NCBI RefSeq assembly: GCF_037190085.1
Contig: NZ_JBBCJO010000005.1
Span: 984,041-1,048,040 of the forward strand
DNA: 64,000 bases
Direction: 5' to 3'
Source of the DNA: Gemmatimonas aurantiaca
GTDB lineage: Bacteria; Gemmatimonadota; Gemmatimonadetes; Gemmatimonadales; Gemmatimonadaceae
This document shows, in pieces, positions 17,640 to 27,096 of this stretch. Within the stretch, counting starts at the first letter, position 1, and the number at the start of each line of letters is the position of its first letter. Both the position numbers and the translations under genes were made by a program. Below the pieces are notes generated by a model, which worked only from the letters and a program-made list of their open reading frames with translations, made no database searches and was not told the DNA's origin.

Positions 17640-18806
17640 TCAGCGGCGGTCGTGTCCGTCCTGCAGCCTGGAATCCGGTTTGGAGTCCTGCTTGGGATCC
17701 TGCTGCTTCGGGTCCTGCCGGCTCGGCGGCTCCGCCGCTCCGGCCGGCGCGATACGGTACACTCCAGTCCGCTCTCCTAGCAATCCGACCGCGGCATCGA
17801 TCAGGGGATCCCGGGCGGAATCATATCCCTCGGGGTCCCAGGTCATGGCCAGATGCGGAGCCACCCCCCGCCCCTCGATGGGCTGCCGGTCGGGGCCATA
17901 CTCGAGCCACCGCGGCACCGTGAATCGCCAGCCATTCCCCAGAGCGAAGGTGGCGGGATTTCCCGAAGCGCCGCCGGTGGTATCCCCGATGACGGTGACC
18001 TGGGGAAGCGTGCGCATCGCCGCCACGAAACTCTCGGTGGCACTGAGTCCACCCCGGCCCGCGATGAGCACCACCGGGCGCGTGAACTGCCACGGCCCCC
18101 GCGGCGCGAGCGTACGCGCGAGCGGCATCTCCACGTCGGTCACGCGGGGATCGGTCCGGATCTCCACGTAGGAGGCCGGAAACGAGCGGCGTGTGAAGCG
18201 ACCGGCAAACGCCAGCGCGGTGCCATCGTTGCCGCCCGCATTCGTTCGCACGTCGATGATGAGTCCCTGCGCATCCCGCGCACGAAGCAATGCCGCATCC
18301 AGGGCGTCGATGTCCACCGGCGCCTTCCAGGTGCCGATGTACAGGTAGGCATACCCCGCCACCATCCCTTCGCCGATTTCGTTGCGTTTGATGATGCTCG
18401 CTTCGCGCATGGCCGCTTCCCATCGCGCCCGATCGAAATTCGCCAGGGTATTGGTGCGATAGGTGGGCACGACCTGACCACGCGGATCGACGAGCCACAC
18501 GTGGCGATCCTGCAAGGGCGCGAGCATCTCGATCAGCACCGCAATCAGCTCGTCCTGGGTGCGCACGCGCAAGGCGCGTGCCCGGTATGTGTCGCGCTGG
18601 GCACGCCAATCGACACGCTTGTAGGCGAACGACGGATAGACGGCGTCGAATCGCGCCCACAACGTATCGAACTGCTCGATGAAGGCCGTCCGCGGCGCCA
18701 CATTCGGCGCGACTGGTCGGGCGAGTGGGGAGGGGCGCCCACATCCTGAAGCGAGCGCAATACCCGCCAGTGCCAGCGCGGTCCGGAACCGCCCTGCGCA
18801 TTGCAT
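17640..18806 (-). CDS. S41-family peptidase lipoprotein
   Basis: 388 residues with a lipobox (IALASGC) after about 21 residues. The N-terminal helical region contains FDTLWARFDAVYPSFAYKRVDW, the usual lead-in of tail-specific proteases. The core carries IDVRTNAGGNDGTALAFAGRF and VVLIAGRGGLSATESFVAAMR, where the Ser of LSATESF is the predicted nucleophile. No lysine follows at the position used by CtpA, so it fits the tricorn/S41B-like branch better. Likely cleaves peptides or envelope proteins outside the cytoplasm. It probably heads the operon that continues to 7491. Confidence 0.88.
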   Translation of the reverse strand: MQCAGRFRTALALAGIALASGCGRPSPLARPVAPNVAPRTAFIEQFDTLWARFDAVYPSFAYKRVDWRAQRDTYRARALRVRTQDELIAVLIEMLAPLQDRHVWLVDPRGQVVPTYRTNTLANFDRARWEAAMREASIIKRNEIGEGMVAGYAYLYIGTWKAPVDIDALDAALLRARDAQGLIIDVRTNAGGNDGTALAFAGRFTRRSFPASYVEIRTDPRVTDVEMPLARTLAPRGPWQFTRPVVLIAGRGGLSATESFVAAMRTLPQVTVIGDTTGGASGNPATFALGNGWRFTVPRWLEYGPDRQPIEGRGVAPHLAMTWDPEGYDSARDPLIDAAVGLLGERTGVYRIAPAGAAEPPSRQDPKQQDPKQDSKPDSRLQDGHDRR

Positions 18807-18892
18807 ACCAGAACGATGCAGATCGGACCGCGCAGGGTCCAGTCCGCCGGGACGAATCGCGGTGAATTATCGCCCGGCGTCCAGCCTCACAG

Positions 18893-19393
18893 TCACCCCG
18901 CCGCCGATGGGCTGGCCAGTTCGGTGGCCACCTGCCGCGCCAGTACCGCCAAATCCGGCGAGTGCTGGACGGCTTGGTAGTAGAGCCGCTGAAACGCATC
19001 GCCTTCGGAGTCCGCCTGCAACAGGACACGCGACCGGTCGAAGAGCGCCACCGCTTCTCCGGCCCCGAGGGGCTGCTTCTTGTCGGCCAGGCGCTCGTCG
19101 ATCAACAGGACGAGTTGAGCCATGGGGCGCAGCCAGTCGAACCAGGGGTCGTTGATCACCAACTGCAGAAACGCGCTGTTGTTGGGAATGCGCCCCTTCA
19201 CTTTCTCATAGCGGTCGCGCTCGACATTGAGCAGCGCCCGGTGCACCCGCAGCAGATTGTCCCGTACCCGGTCCAGGCGCTGACGCTGCTCCGGCGTGGC
19301 GGGGATCGCATCCACCGTAGCCGGAGCAGGCGTCTGCTCCGCCGAGAGTTTGGACGGTGTGTCGGACGTGTCGTGAGAGGTGGGATCGGACAT
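18893..19393 (-). CDS. conserved helical protein of unknown function
   Basis: 166 residues from ATG 19393; another ATG at 19453 is in frame. The first 30 residues are polar and low complexity. The remainder is predicted helical with a conserved-looking core: RVHRALLNVERDRYEKVKG, FLQLVINDPWFDWLRPMAQ, LVLLIDERL. Similar short proteins with the N-D-P-x-F-x-W-L-R-P segment occur in many proteobacteria without a known role. No signal peptide or metal motif. Divergent from the S9 peptidase at 19590. Confidence 0.75.
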   Translation of the reverse strand: MSDPTSHDTSDTPSKLSAEQTPAPATVDAIPATPEQRQRLDRVRDNLLRVHRALLNVERDRYEKVKGRIPNNSAFLQLVINDPWFDWLRPMAQLVLLIDERLADKKQPLGAGEAVALFDRSRVLLQADSEGDAFQRLYYQAVQHSPDLAVLARQVATELASPSAAG

Positions 19394-19589
19394 GGGAATC
19401 GAGCGGGTGGTGGCGGGGGTCGGACCATCGACGAGGTTGAAATCTACTGGCATCTCCCACCCCGCCAACCGCAAGCACCCGCCCCATCGCGTTGCATCTG
19501 GACAAGCGTTTCGGGAAGGCGTTGGATTAGGGAAACGCGGGACTTTTCCGCCCAGTCGCCTTTTCCCCGTAGTCGAGGTCTCCCCGTTC

Positions 19590-22295
19590 ATGCGCTCTCT
19601 CCTCACGAACGTCGCCGGTGTACGCTCGGGAGCGTTGCCGCTGACGCTTGCCCGCACCGTCTTCGCAGTGTCCGTTTCCGGACTGCTCACGGTCCCGGCT
19701 CTGCTGAGGGCGCAGAATCGGGCCGGCAATGCGGCCACCTCGTCTCCGACGTCCCGTGCGGCAGACCCGCTCACCGACGAAGGGTACATCACGCCGCCGG
19801 AGGCGATCGCGAGACTCGTCACCGCGCTGCGGGAGTCGAATGTCGCCTACACGACGCCGAGCCCGGGCGGTCGGAAGTACTTCGCGCGCACGGTGAGCGA
19901 TGGATTGCCCACGCTCAAGTACGTGGGCAAAGCGCATCACAATCTCGGAGGCCTGCAGATCGATCAGGCCGGCAACCGGGAGCGCGCGCTCACCATGCGC
20001 AGCGCCGCCGGCCTCGAACTCTTCGAATGGGAAACGGGCCGCAAGATCGCCGTGGCGCTGCCGGCGGGAGCACGGACTGCACCGCCGGTGTGGTCGCCCG
20101 ACGGATCGAAGATCGCGTTCTTTGCCTTGTTCGACGATGCCACGCAGCTCTATGTCGCCGACGCGGCCACCGGCAAGACCACACCCGTATCGGGGCGCAA
20201 TGTCCTCGCGACGACGGTGACGGCACCGGTGTGGAGCGCCGACGGTCAGTCGGTGGTGGTGGTCCTCACACCCGATGGCCGTGGCCCCGAACCCAAAGAG
20301 CCAGCACTCGCCACGGGTCCGATGGTGCGCATGAACGAAGGCGGCAAGCTCAAGACACGCACGTATGCCGATCTGGTGATGACGCCTTATGAGAAGGATC
20401 TGGTGGCGTATCACATCACGGGACAGTTGGCGCTCGTCAACGTGAAGACGCGGGCCGTGAAGAAGATCGGCGCGCCGGGCATGATCCGCGCGCTCGATCC
20501 CTCGCCGGACGGGCGGTACTTCCGGGTAACCTACCTGGAGAAGCCGTTTTCGTATGTCCTGCCGGTATCGTCGTTCGGCACGCGCGAGGTGATCGTGGAT
20601 GGCACGGGCGCGATCGTGCGGGAGATCGTGCACAAGCCGCTCCGTGAAGCAGACGATCCCGTCAGTCCGGCCGATCCGATGAACGCCAATCGGGCGCAGG
20701 GCGATCGGGTGCCGGTGGACACCAGCAAACGCAACATCGCCTGGCATCCTCGTGGAGGACTCATCTACGCGCAGGTGGCGCCGGCCAACGGGAATGCGAA
20801 CCGCTCCGCGGGAGCGGCAGACGCCGGGGGCCGTTCCGACAGCGCCGGTGCGCGTCGGCAGGATCGCATCATGCACTGGAAGGCCCCGTTCGAAGCCAAT
20901 GGCGCGACGGCGCTCTATCAGACCGCCAATCGCATCACGGCGGCACGCTTCAACGATGCGGGTACCATTCTCTTCGTCACCGAAACGGGAACCGGCGGCT
21001 CGTTCGAACAGGCCATCTTCCTCGACGAGAACAACGCGAAGTTCACCGTCATCGCTCCGCGGCCGCGTGGTCGGGGTGATAGCGCGGCGGCGCCCACGCC
21101 ACCGGGCGGCGGTTTTGGACGCGGCAATGCCGGCGCGCTCGTGTCGCGGCCTGGCAGCAAGGGGGACGCGGTGATCGTCGTCTCCACTGATGGCAAGTCG
21201 GTATTCACCGTAGGCAACCCGGCGGATACGGCGCGCTCGCCCAAGACCTACGTGGAGAAGATCGAGATCCGTACGGGGAATCGCACGCGCATCTACGAAA
21301 GTGCCGGCGATGTGCTCGAGACCATCTCGGCGCCGCTGGACGACGACTTCACCCGCGCGATCGTACAGCGTGAATCGCCCACACTGGTTCCGCAGTCGTT
21401 CGTGCTGACGCTCGCCTCGAAGGAAGCGAAGCAGCTCACGAACAACGTCGATGTGATGCCGGAGATCAGCAAGGCGGTGAAGAAGACCGTGGTCGCTCGC
21501 CGCGCCGACGGTTACAGCTTCAACGTGAAGGTGACGCTGCCGGCCGACTATCGGGACGGCACCCGGCTACCGGCGATGTTCTGGTTCTATCCACGCGAGT
21601 ACGACAACCAGGCGGCCTACGACCGCTCGCTCACACAGAGTACGGCGGCCGACCGGCGGTATCCATCCTTCGGTCCACGCTCGTTGCAGTTCCTGGTGAC
21701 GCAGGGTTACGCCGTCGTGGAGCCCGACGCGCCGATCTTCGCGAGCGAAGGCCAGCTTCCCAACGACAACTATGTCGTCGATCTGCGCAACAATCTCGCG
21801 GCGGTCATCGACGCACTCGATACCCTGCAGATCATCGACCGACAGCGCCTCGGCCTGGGCGGCCACAGCTACGGGGCGTTCAGCACGGTGAACGCCATGG
21901 TGCACACCCCGTTCTTCAAGGCAGGTATTGCCGGAGACGGTGCGTACAACCGAACGCTGACGCCCAACGGCTTCCAGAGCGAACGTCGAGATCTCTGGCA
22001 GGGCCGGCAGACGTATCTCGAGATGTCGCCCATGCTCTACGCCGACCGGCTCAACGGTGCGCTGCTCATGTATCACAGCACCGAAGACCAGAACGTAGGG
22101 ACCGATCCGATCAACTCCACGCGTCTCTATCACGCACTCATGGGACTCGGCAAGACCACCTCGCTGTACATGTACCCGTACGAGGATCACGGTCCGATCG
22201 CCAGGGAAACCGTGCTCGATCAGTGGGCACGGTGGGTGGCCTGGCTGGACAAGTACGTGAAGAATGCGGGTCAGAAGAAAAACACCGCCATGTGA
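19590..22295 (+). CDS. exported prolyl oligopeptidase family (S9) serine peptidase
   Basis: 901 residues from ATG 19590, which is followed by a signal-peptide-like segment. The N-terminal two thirds are a TolB/DPP-like beta-propeller (for example VWSPDGSKIAFFALFDDATQLY). The C-terminal alpha/beta hydrolase domain has the nucleophile Ser760 in GLGGHSYGAFS, Asp833 in HSTEDQNVG and His867 in YEDHGP. The insert at about residues 490-520 is Gly/Pro-rich. Family enzymes cleave after Pro or other residues in short peptides. TGA overlaps the following ATG (TGATG), linking it to the PagL-like gene. Confidence 0.93.
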   Translation: MRSLLTNVAGVRSGALPLTLARTVFAVSVSGLLTVPALLRAQNRAGNAATSSPTSRAADPLTDEGYITPPEAIARLVTALRESNVAYTTPSPGGRKYFARTVSDGLPTLKYVGKAHHNLGGLQIDQAGNRERALTMRSAAGLELFEWETGRKIAVALPAGARTAPPVWSPDGSKIAFFALFDDATQLYVADAATGKTTPVSGRNVLATTVTAPVWSADGQSVVVVLTPDGRGPEPKEPALATGPMVRMNEGGKLKTRTYADLVMTPYEKDLVAYHITGQLALVNVKTRAVKKIGAPGMIRALDPSPDGRYFRVTYLEKPFSYVLPVSSFGTREVIVDGTGAIVREIVHKPLREADDPVSPADPMNANRAQGDRVPVDTSKRNIAWHPRGGLIYAQVAPANGNANRSAGAADAGGRSDSAGARRQDRIMHWKAPFEANGATALYQTANRITAARFNDAGTILFVTETGTGGSFEQAIFLDENNAKFTVIAPRPRGRGDSAAAPTPPGGGFGRGNAGALVSRPGSKGDAVIVVSTDGKSVFTVGNPADTARSPKTYVEKIEIRTGNRTRIYESAGDVLETISAPLDDDFTRAIVQRESPTLVPQSFVLTLASKEAKQLTNNVDVMPEISKAVKKTVVARRADGYSFNVKVTLPADYRDGTRLPAMFWFYPREYDNQAAYDRSLTQSTAADRRYPSFGPRSLQFLVTQGYAVVEPDAPIFASEGQLPNDNYVVDLRNNLAAVIDALDTLQIIDRQRLGLGGHSYGAFSTVNAMVHTPFFKAGIAGDGAYNRTLTPNGFQSERRDLWQGRQTYLEMSPMLYADRLNGALLMYHSTEDQNVGTDPINSTRLYHALMGLGKTTSLYMYPYEDHGPIARETVLDQWARWVAWLDKYVKNAGQKKNTAM

Positions 22296-22969
22296 TGCGC
22301 CACGATTCCCCGATGCGCACCCTCCTGCTCGTTCTCGCCACGGCACTGCTCCCATCTACCGGGGCAGCGCAGTGGCTGCGTTCAGCGCCGGCAAGAGTCG
22401 ACTTGGCTTTCTCCGACGCGGTCGCGTTGCGAACGGCGTCGCACAATGAGGTGGTCGAGGGGGATTTGCGGACGGTGTCCGTGCAGGTCACGCGGGCGGT
22501 GTTCCGTACCCACTGGCACGATCGTCCGCTGACACTGTCGTGGTTAGCCGAGGCGTTGCCGGTGATGCTGATGAAGTCAGGCGCACCACCCAATCGGGTT
22601 CCCACGACGGAGACCGATCGCGAGGAAGCGCTTGATCCGGCGCGCATGGCTCGCTATCAGGTTCGGAATGTGTATGGCTTCGGCCTCGCTCCATTCGGGG
22701 CCGAGGCCGAAGTGCCGATGACGGGCGCACTGCAACTGCTGGTGAACACGACCGCGGGCGGTGCATGGTTCAACAAGGTCGTGCCGTACGGACGTGCCAC
22801 GCAGGCCAATTTCACCGTCGCGCCGGGCGTGGCGCTGCAGATGCCCTTCGGCGGGTCACACGCATTGGCCGTGGGGTATGCGCTGCATCATCTGTCGAAC
22901 GCGAGTTTCGGCGATGCGAACCCGGGACTGAATTCGCATCTGGTCACGCTGCGATTGCGAGCGCGGTGA
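22295..22969 (+). CDS. PagL-like acyloxyacyl hydrolase / lipid A 3-O-deacylase
   Basis: 224 residues. ATG 22295 overlaps the previous stop; ATG 22313 is an alternative that begins directly at the signal peptide (RTLLLVLATALLPSTGAAQ). The C-terminal ALHHLSNASFGDANPGLN matches the PagL active-site region, with the His-x-Ser pair in HLSNAS. Alternating hydrophobic strands fit a small outer-membrane barrel. PagL removes the 3-O-linked acyl chain of lipid A. The family match rests mainly on this C-terminal motif, so activity is inferred. Confidence 0.8.
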   Translation: MRHDSPMRTLLLVLATALLPSTGAAQWLRSAPARVDLAFSDAVALRTASHNEVVEGDLRTVSVQVTRAVFRTHWHDRPLTLSWLAEALPVMLMKSGAPPNRVPTTETDREEALDPARMARYQVRNVYGFGLAPFGAEAEVPMTGALQLLVNTTAGGAWFNKVVPYGRATQANFTVAPGVALQMPFGGSHALAVGYALHHLSNASFGDANPGLNSHLVTLRLRAR

Positions 22970-23025
22970 TGGCGGCTTTCCTGCATGGAAGGCGGCCGCA
23001 CGTTTGAAAGGCGCCCTGCGGGCGC

Positions 23026-23141
23026 GATACCGGCAGGATCAACAACAGGATACCAGCAGGATGACTCCACCGGCGCTCGATGTCCTCGCTGCACACTGGG
23101 AGCAATCCTGCCGGTATCCTGTTGTTGATCCTGCCGGTATC
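23026..23141. repeat. near-perfect long inverted repeat between convergent genes
   Basis: The arm 23026-23062 is the reverse complement of 23105-23141 with one mismatch in 37 bases (23055 opposite 23112). Arms start GATACCGGCAGGATCAACAA, and each contains an internal quasi-direct repeat of GGATACC(A/G)GCAGGAT. The loop is 42 bases. Smaller palindromes flank it (GCGCCCTGCGGGCGC at 23011-23025 and GCCGCCGCAGGCGGC near 23142-23157). It separates the PagL-like and M28 genes, which converge. Probably a mobile or REP-like element, or a bidirectional terminator. Confidence 0.85.
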
Positions 23142-23199
23142 GCCGCCGCAGGCGGCCCCTGAACCGTCAGTGAGTCACCCAATAGGCTGTGAACCCGTA

Positions 23200-25035
23200 C
23201 TACGGCACGATGTTCTTCGGCTTCGCCGGCTTCGTGCCATTCAGCCGTGGGCGCGGACCATTGGCCACGTCCACCGTCAGATCTCTGATGTAGTTCGTGA
23301 TACGCGCATAGTGCGGATAATCGATGAACTCGGCTTCGTCGCTCCGCTGATGGTAGTCCCCGTGCAGTCCCGTGAAGAAGAAGGCGATCGGGATACCCTG
23401 CATGGCGTAGTTGTAGTGATCGCTGCGGGCGTAGATGTTGTTGTACCCCGCCCACGCAATGGGATCGTCGAATCGGTAGTCGAACGCCAGCGGTTTCGTC
23501 TGCTTTTTGTTCACCGCCTGCACCTGCTCGCCAAGATCCTTCGAGTCGAACCACGACCCCACCACGCCCAGATAGTCGGGACTTCCGCCCGGCAGGTCCT
23601 CCGCCCGGCCACGTCCGATCATGTCGATGTTGAGCTGCGCCACGATACTGTCGATGGGGACCGTGGGGTTGCGCACGAAATATGCCGAGCCGAGCAGACC
23701 GGCTTCTTCGCCGGCGTGCCAGATGAAGATGGTCGAACGCTTCGGCTTGACCGGCATCGCCTGAATGGCTTCGGCAATCTCCAGCACCGCCATCGACCCC
23801 GATCCATCGTCGTCGGCCCCGTTGTTGATGGAGTCGATACGCGCCTTGGGATGAATGCGACGGATGCTGTCCATGTTCACTTTGATGGACGCCAGCTGTG
23901 CCGGTCCGAGCCCGGCCATGTCGTTCGCCATCTGCAACTTGATGCGTGCGTCGTTGAACGCCTTCAGGGAATCCTTGTCCACCGGAGTGGCGAAGCCCAC
24001 GTGATCGTTGTGCGCGCCGATCGCCACATACTGGTGCTTGAGCCTGGGATCGCTGCCCGGAATGATGGCGATGACGTTGCGCGCCCATTCCGTGGGAAGC
24101 TCCACGAAATCCAGCGACGCCGAAACCGTGCCACCCTTCGCACCCGGCGAGAGCCCGTCGACACTCGCACCATGAAAGAGCCGCGAGGCCGCGTCGCGGG
24201 TGAGACGAATCGTCGCCGCGGGCTGCAGCATCGCGAGTTGCTGCTTGAGCAGCGCAAGGGAATCCACCGGACCGGCGCCATCGGGCGCACCCGGAGCACC
24301 GGGACGCGGTGCACGCGGCGGTGCGATCTGCGAGGCCATGGTGGGTTCATTGATCGCCATACGCTGCGGCATGGCGAGCGCATCGAGATCGACCGTGGCC
24401 ACCGCCACGGCATCGGCGAAACGACCGGCCGCCGGAGCGAACCCCGGACGCATGGCAAAGGCCTGCCCCTGCGGCGCACGAGCCCCGCCGGGCGCCGGCA
24501 GCAGCACCACGAACTTGCCCGCTGCCGCCGACGACGGGATCTGCGTACTCGTGTCGCCCTGAATGCCGCCGTACACCACCTCGGCATCGACGATGAAACG
24601 GGGCGCACGCTGCCCGGGGACCGCCACAAAATCGGTGTTCCATTGCAGCGGGTTTCCGTCCACCGTCAGACGTGAATGATCGGTGAACTTGCGCACATGG
24701 AACGGCAGATTCTGGAAGTACGTGCCATTGTCGCCGGCCGGCGCGAGTCCAAGCCGCTTCACCTCGGCGGCGATGTAGTCGGTGCCCTTCTTGTTGCCCA
24801 CCCGCCCCACCTGACGCCCCTGCATGGAGTCGTCGGCGAACTGGTAGAGGCGGATCTGCAGGTCGCGCACGTCGATGGCCGCCTTGGTGGGGGCCGGCGT
24901 CACACGCGAGGGATTGCCGTAGCGGTTCACACCCTGCGCTTCGAGCGCGGCGGTTGGAACCAGTGAGGACACCACGAACGACACAAGCATTGCACCGGTG
25001 CTCACAAAAGGCCACCGGGAGCGGACGGACCGCAT
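23200..25035 (-). CDS. exported M28-family metallopeptidase with PA-like insert
   Basis: 611 residues from ATG 25035, preceded by a long frame that lies antisense to another gene and is not used. The signal region is RWPFVSTGAMLVSFVVSSLVP. Zinc ligands of the M28 aminopeptidase fold are visible: GAHNDHVGF, NGADDDGSGSMAVLE, WHAGEEAGLLGSAYF, LNIDMIGRGR and ARSDHYNYAMQGIP. About 150 residues before the core form a protease-associated-like insert rich in Ala and Pro. Predicted to remove N-terminal residues from peptides outside the cytoplasm. Divergent from the HEAT-cyclophilin gene. Confidence 0.93.
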   Translation of the reverse strand: MRSVRSRWPFVSTGAMLVSFVVSSLVPTAALEAQGVNRYGNPSRVTPAPTKAAIDVRDLQIRLYQFADDSMQGRQVGRVGNKKGTDYIAAEVKRLGLAPAGDNGTYFQNLPFHVRKFTDHSRLTVDGNPLQWNTDFVAVPGQRAPRFIVDAEVVYGGIQGDTSTQIPSSAAAGKFVVLLPAPGGARAPQGQAFAMRPGFAPAAGRFADAVAVATVDLDALAMPQRMAINEPTMASQIAPPRAPRPGAPGAPDGAGPVDSLALLKQQLAMLQPAATIRLTRDAASRLFHGASVDGLSPGAKGGTVSASLDFVELPTEWARNVIAIIPGSDPRLKHQYVAIGAHNDHVGFATPVDKDSLKAFNDARIKLQMANDMAGLGPAQLASIKVNMDSIRRIHPKARIDSINNGADDDGSGSMAVLEIAEAIQAMPVKPKRSTIFIWHAGEEAGLLGSAYFVRNPTVPIDSIVAQLNIDMIGRGRAEDLPGGSPDYLGVVGSWFDSKDLGEQVQAVNKKQTKPLAFDYRFDDPIAWAGYNNIYARSDHYNYAMQGIPIAFFFTGLHGDYHQRSDEAEFIDYPHYARITNYIRDLTVDVANGPRPRLNGTKPAKPKNIVP

Positions 25036-25143
25036 GGGTTCTCCGGGAGTGATGTTGCGGAAGGCGGGATCCCTGCAAGTTACGACATGCGGCGCAGGTC
25101 CGCATATTCGGACAGTCATTCTCACTCTCGCCTGCGTTTCGCC

Positions 25144-27096
25144 ATGTGGCCTTTTGTTCTCGCGTTGTTCCAGGTTGCCGGTGGCCCATCCGGTGGCGCC
25201 GTCGGCACCACCACCGCACAACCGACTCCCACCTCCTCTGCCATCACGGTCCATGACGTGCTGCTGGCCGAGTATCGCCGGGAGCTGGGCGGTCCGGCAC
25301 TGAAGGCGGTCTTTCTCACCAGAGACACCGTACTGCATCGCTACGCCGCGCGTGCCGTGGGGCGTCTCCGGGACGTGCAGTTCTCGTTCCTGCTGGACAG
25401 TGCCATCAGCTCGCCGGCGCTGTCGGTGCGGCGCGAAGCGGCACGTGCCATCGGTCTGGTGGGCCCGGCCACTCTGCTCCGCAAGAACGGGCCCTTGGCC
25501 GATATCGCCGATGCGGAGCTGCGGGCACTCAGTTACGAATCGTACGGTCGGATCGGCACACCGGGCGACGAGACGGAGCGGATCGTGGTGGCCGGATTGC
25601 GCGACCCTTCGGTGATCGTGCGCCGCGGCGCGGCACGGGGGGTGGAAGCACTGGCCAGACGCAACGGCCGGACACGCCGTATGAGCAACAATGCCCTGAC
25701 CGGCATCGTCAGTGCATGGCAGGCCGATCCCGACGCCGAATTCCGCGCCACGCTGCTCATGGCGCTGAACACGGCGGGACACCGCGATTCGAGCACGGTG
25801 CGCGCCGCTCTGCGGGACACCAGTGCCGATGTGCGACGTCTGGGCGTGGTGCTCGGTCGGGTCTGGATCGACGACACGGTGCCGGCCGTACGCTGGCAGG
25901 CCCTGCGTGTGGCGGGAACCTGCGAACAGGCCGCCGCGTCGATCGCCGATCGCAACGAACATGTCGCGCTGCTCGCCTTCGACATACTCGGCGAGAAGAA
26001 ATGCGACAAGGCGCTCCTGATGCCGCATGTACGAGCGCAGACGTCCTGGCACCGACAGGCGCACGCCACCATCGCCCTGGCCCGTACGGCTCCCACCGAT
26101 GCCACCGAACCCGTTCGTGCGCTTGCCCGCTCGCGGGTCTGGCAGGCGCGCGCCTGGGCCGCGGAGGGCGCGAAGCTCACGGGTGATTCGGCGCTGCTGG
26201 AAACGCTCTCGCGTGACGCCGAACCCAATGTCGCGGCCGCGGCGACCGTGACGGCCGACCAGGCATTGCGCGCGCTTTCGCGTGACCACGCGGGACTGCT
26301 GCTCAAGGCCGCCACGGTGTTGCGCGAGAAGCAGCTCAAGGCAGCGAACCTCACGCCCGAAGCCGTCATCGACAGACTGATCGGCACCTTCGATCGGATC
26401 AGTCGCACGCAGTCGGTTGCCTGGCGCGATCCGCGCATCGCCCTGCTCAAGACCATCGGCTTCTATCCCTATCCCCAATACTTCGGCTGGGTGGCGGCCC
26501 GCCTCCAGGATCGGGATCCGGGTGTGGCCAATGAGGCCGCCGATATTCTCAAGCAGGGATTGCTGGAGCGACGGGCATTGACGCTGTACTACGATCCGCC
26601 GGCCTTTCCCGGCGCGTCGGCGTTGGCATCACTCTCGGGCGCGACGGCCACGATCCGCATGCGCGGCAAAGGCATCATTCGCATCCGTCTCCTGCCCGAC
26701 GACGCGCCAGCCACCGTGCACACCTTCGTCACACTCGCCGAACGGGGTGCCTACAACGGCAAGACCCTGCACCGCGTAGTGCCCAATTTTGTGCTGCAGG
26801 GCGGCAGCCCGGGCGCGGACGAATACGATCCCGTCACGAACTTCTTCATGCGTGACGAAGTGGGCGGCAGACATCGCCGCGGCACCTTCGGCATCTCCAC
26901 GCGCGGTCCCGACACCGGCGATGGACAACTCTTCATCAATCTCGTCGACAACGTGCGTCTCGACATGGACTATACCGTGTTCGCCGAAACCATTTCCGGA
27001 CTCGATGTCATCGACCGGGTACAGGAAGGTGATGTGATCGAATCGATCGTGATTCAGCGGGCGACGGGGAGCCGCCCGCGCACCGGAGGCCGCTGA
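25144..27096 (+). CDS. exported HEAT-repeat protein with C-terminal cyclophilin-type peptidyl-prolyl isomerase domain
   Basis: 650 residues from ATG 25144, with a signal-like WPFVLALFQVAGG. Residues about 40-480 are a run of HEAT-like helical repeats (for example VRREAARAIGLVGP and VIVRRGAARGVEALARR). Residues about 500-640 are a cyclophilin domain: LLPDDAPATVHTFVTLAERG, YNGKTLHRVVPNFVLQGG and DNVRLDMDYTVFAETISGLD. The domain would catalyse cis-trans proline isomerisation in the periplasm, with the repeats acting as a docking surface. TGA overlaps the next ATG (TGATG), coupling it to the propeller-GGT gene. Internal codon 25087 is an earlier possible start. Confidence 0.88.
   Translation: MWPFVLALFQVAGGPSGGAVGTTTAQPTPTSSAITVHDVLLAEYRRELGGPALKAVFLTRDTVLHRYAARAVGRLRDVQFSFLLDSAISSPALSVRREAARAIGLVGPATLLRKNGPLADIADAELRALSYESYGRIGTPGDETERIVVAGLRDPSVIVRRGAARGVEALARRNGRTRRMSNNALTGIVSAWQADPDAEFRATLLMALNTAGHRDSSTVRAALRDTSADVRRLGVVLGRVWIDDTVPAVRWQALRVAGTCEQAAASIADRNEHVALLAFDILGEKKCDKALLMPHVRAQTSWHRQAHATIALARTAPTDATEPVRALARSRVWQARAWAAEGAKLTGDSALLETLSRDAEPNVAAAATVTADQALRALSRDHAGLLLKAATVLREKQLKAANLTPEAVIDRLIGTFDRISRTQSVAWRDPRIALLKTIGFYPYPQYFGWVAARLQDRDPGVANEAADILKQGLLERRALTLYYDPPAFPGASALASLSGATATIRMRGKGIIRIRLLPDDAPATVHTFVTLAERGAYNGKTLHRVVPNFVLQGGSPGADEYDPVTNFFMRDEVGGRHRRGTFGISTRGPDTGDGQLFINLVDNVRLDMDYTVFAETISGLDVIDRVQEGDVIESIVIQRATGSRPRTGGR

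Noticed and set aside
23200..26478. Single giant M28 peptidase reading frame up to 26478
   Set aside because: The part beyond 25035 is antisense to the HEAT-cyclophilin gene; a signal peptide begins exactly at 25035.
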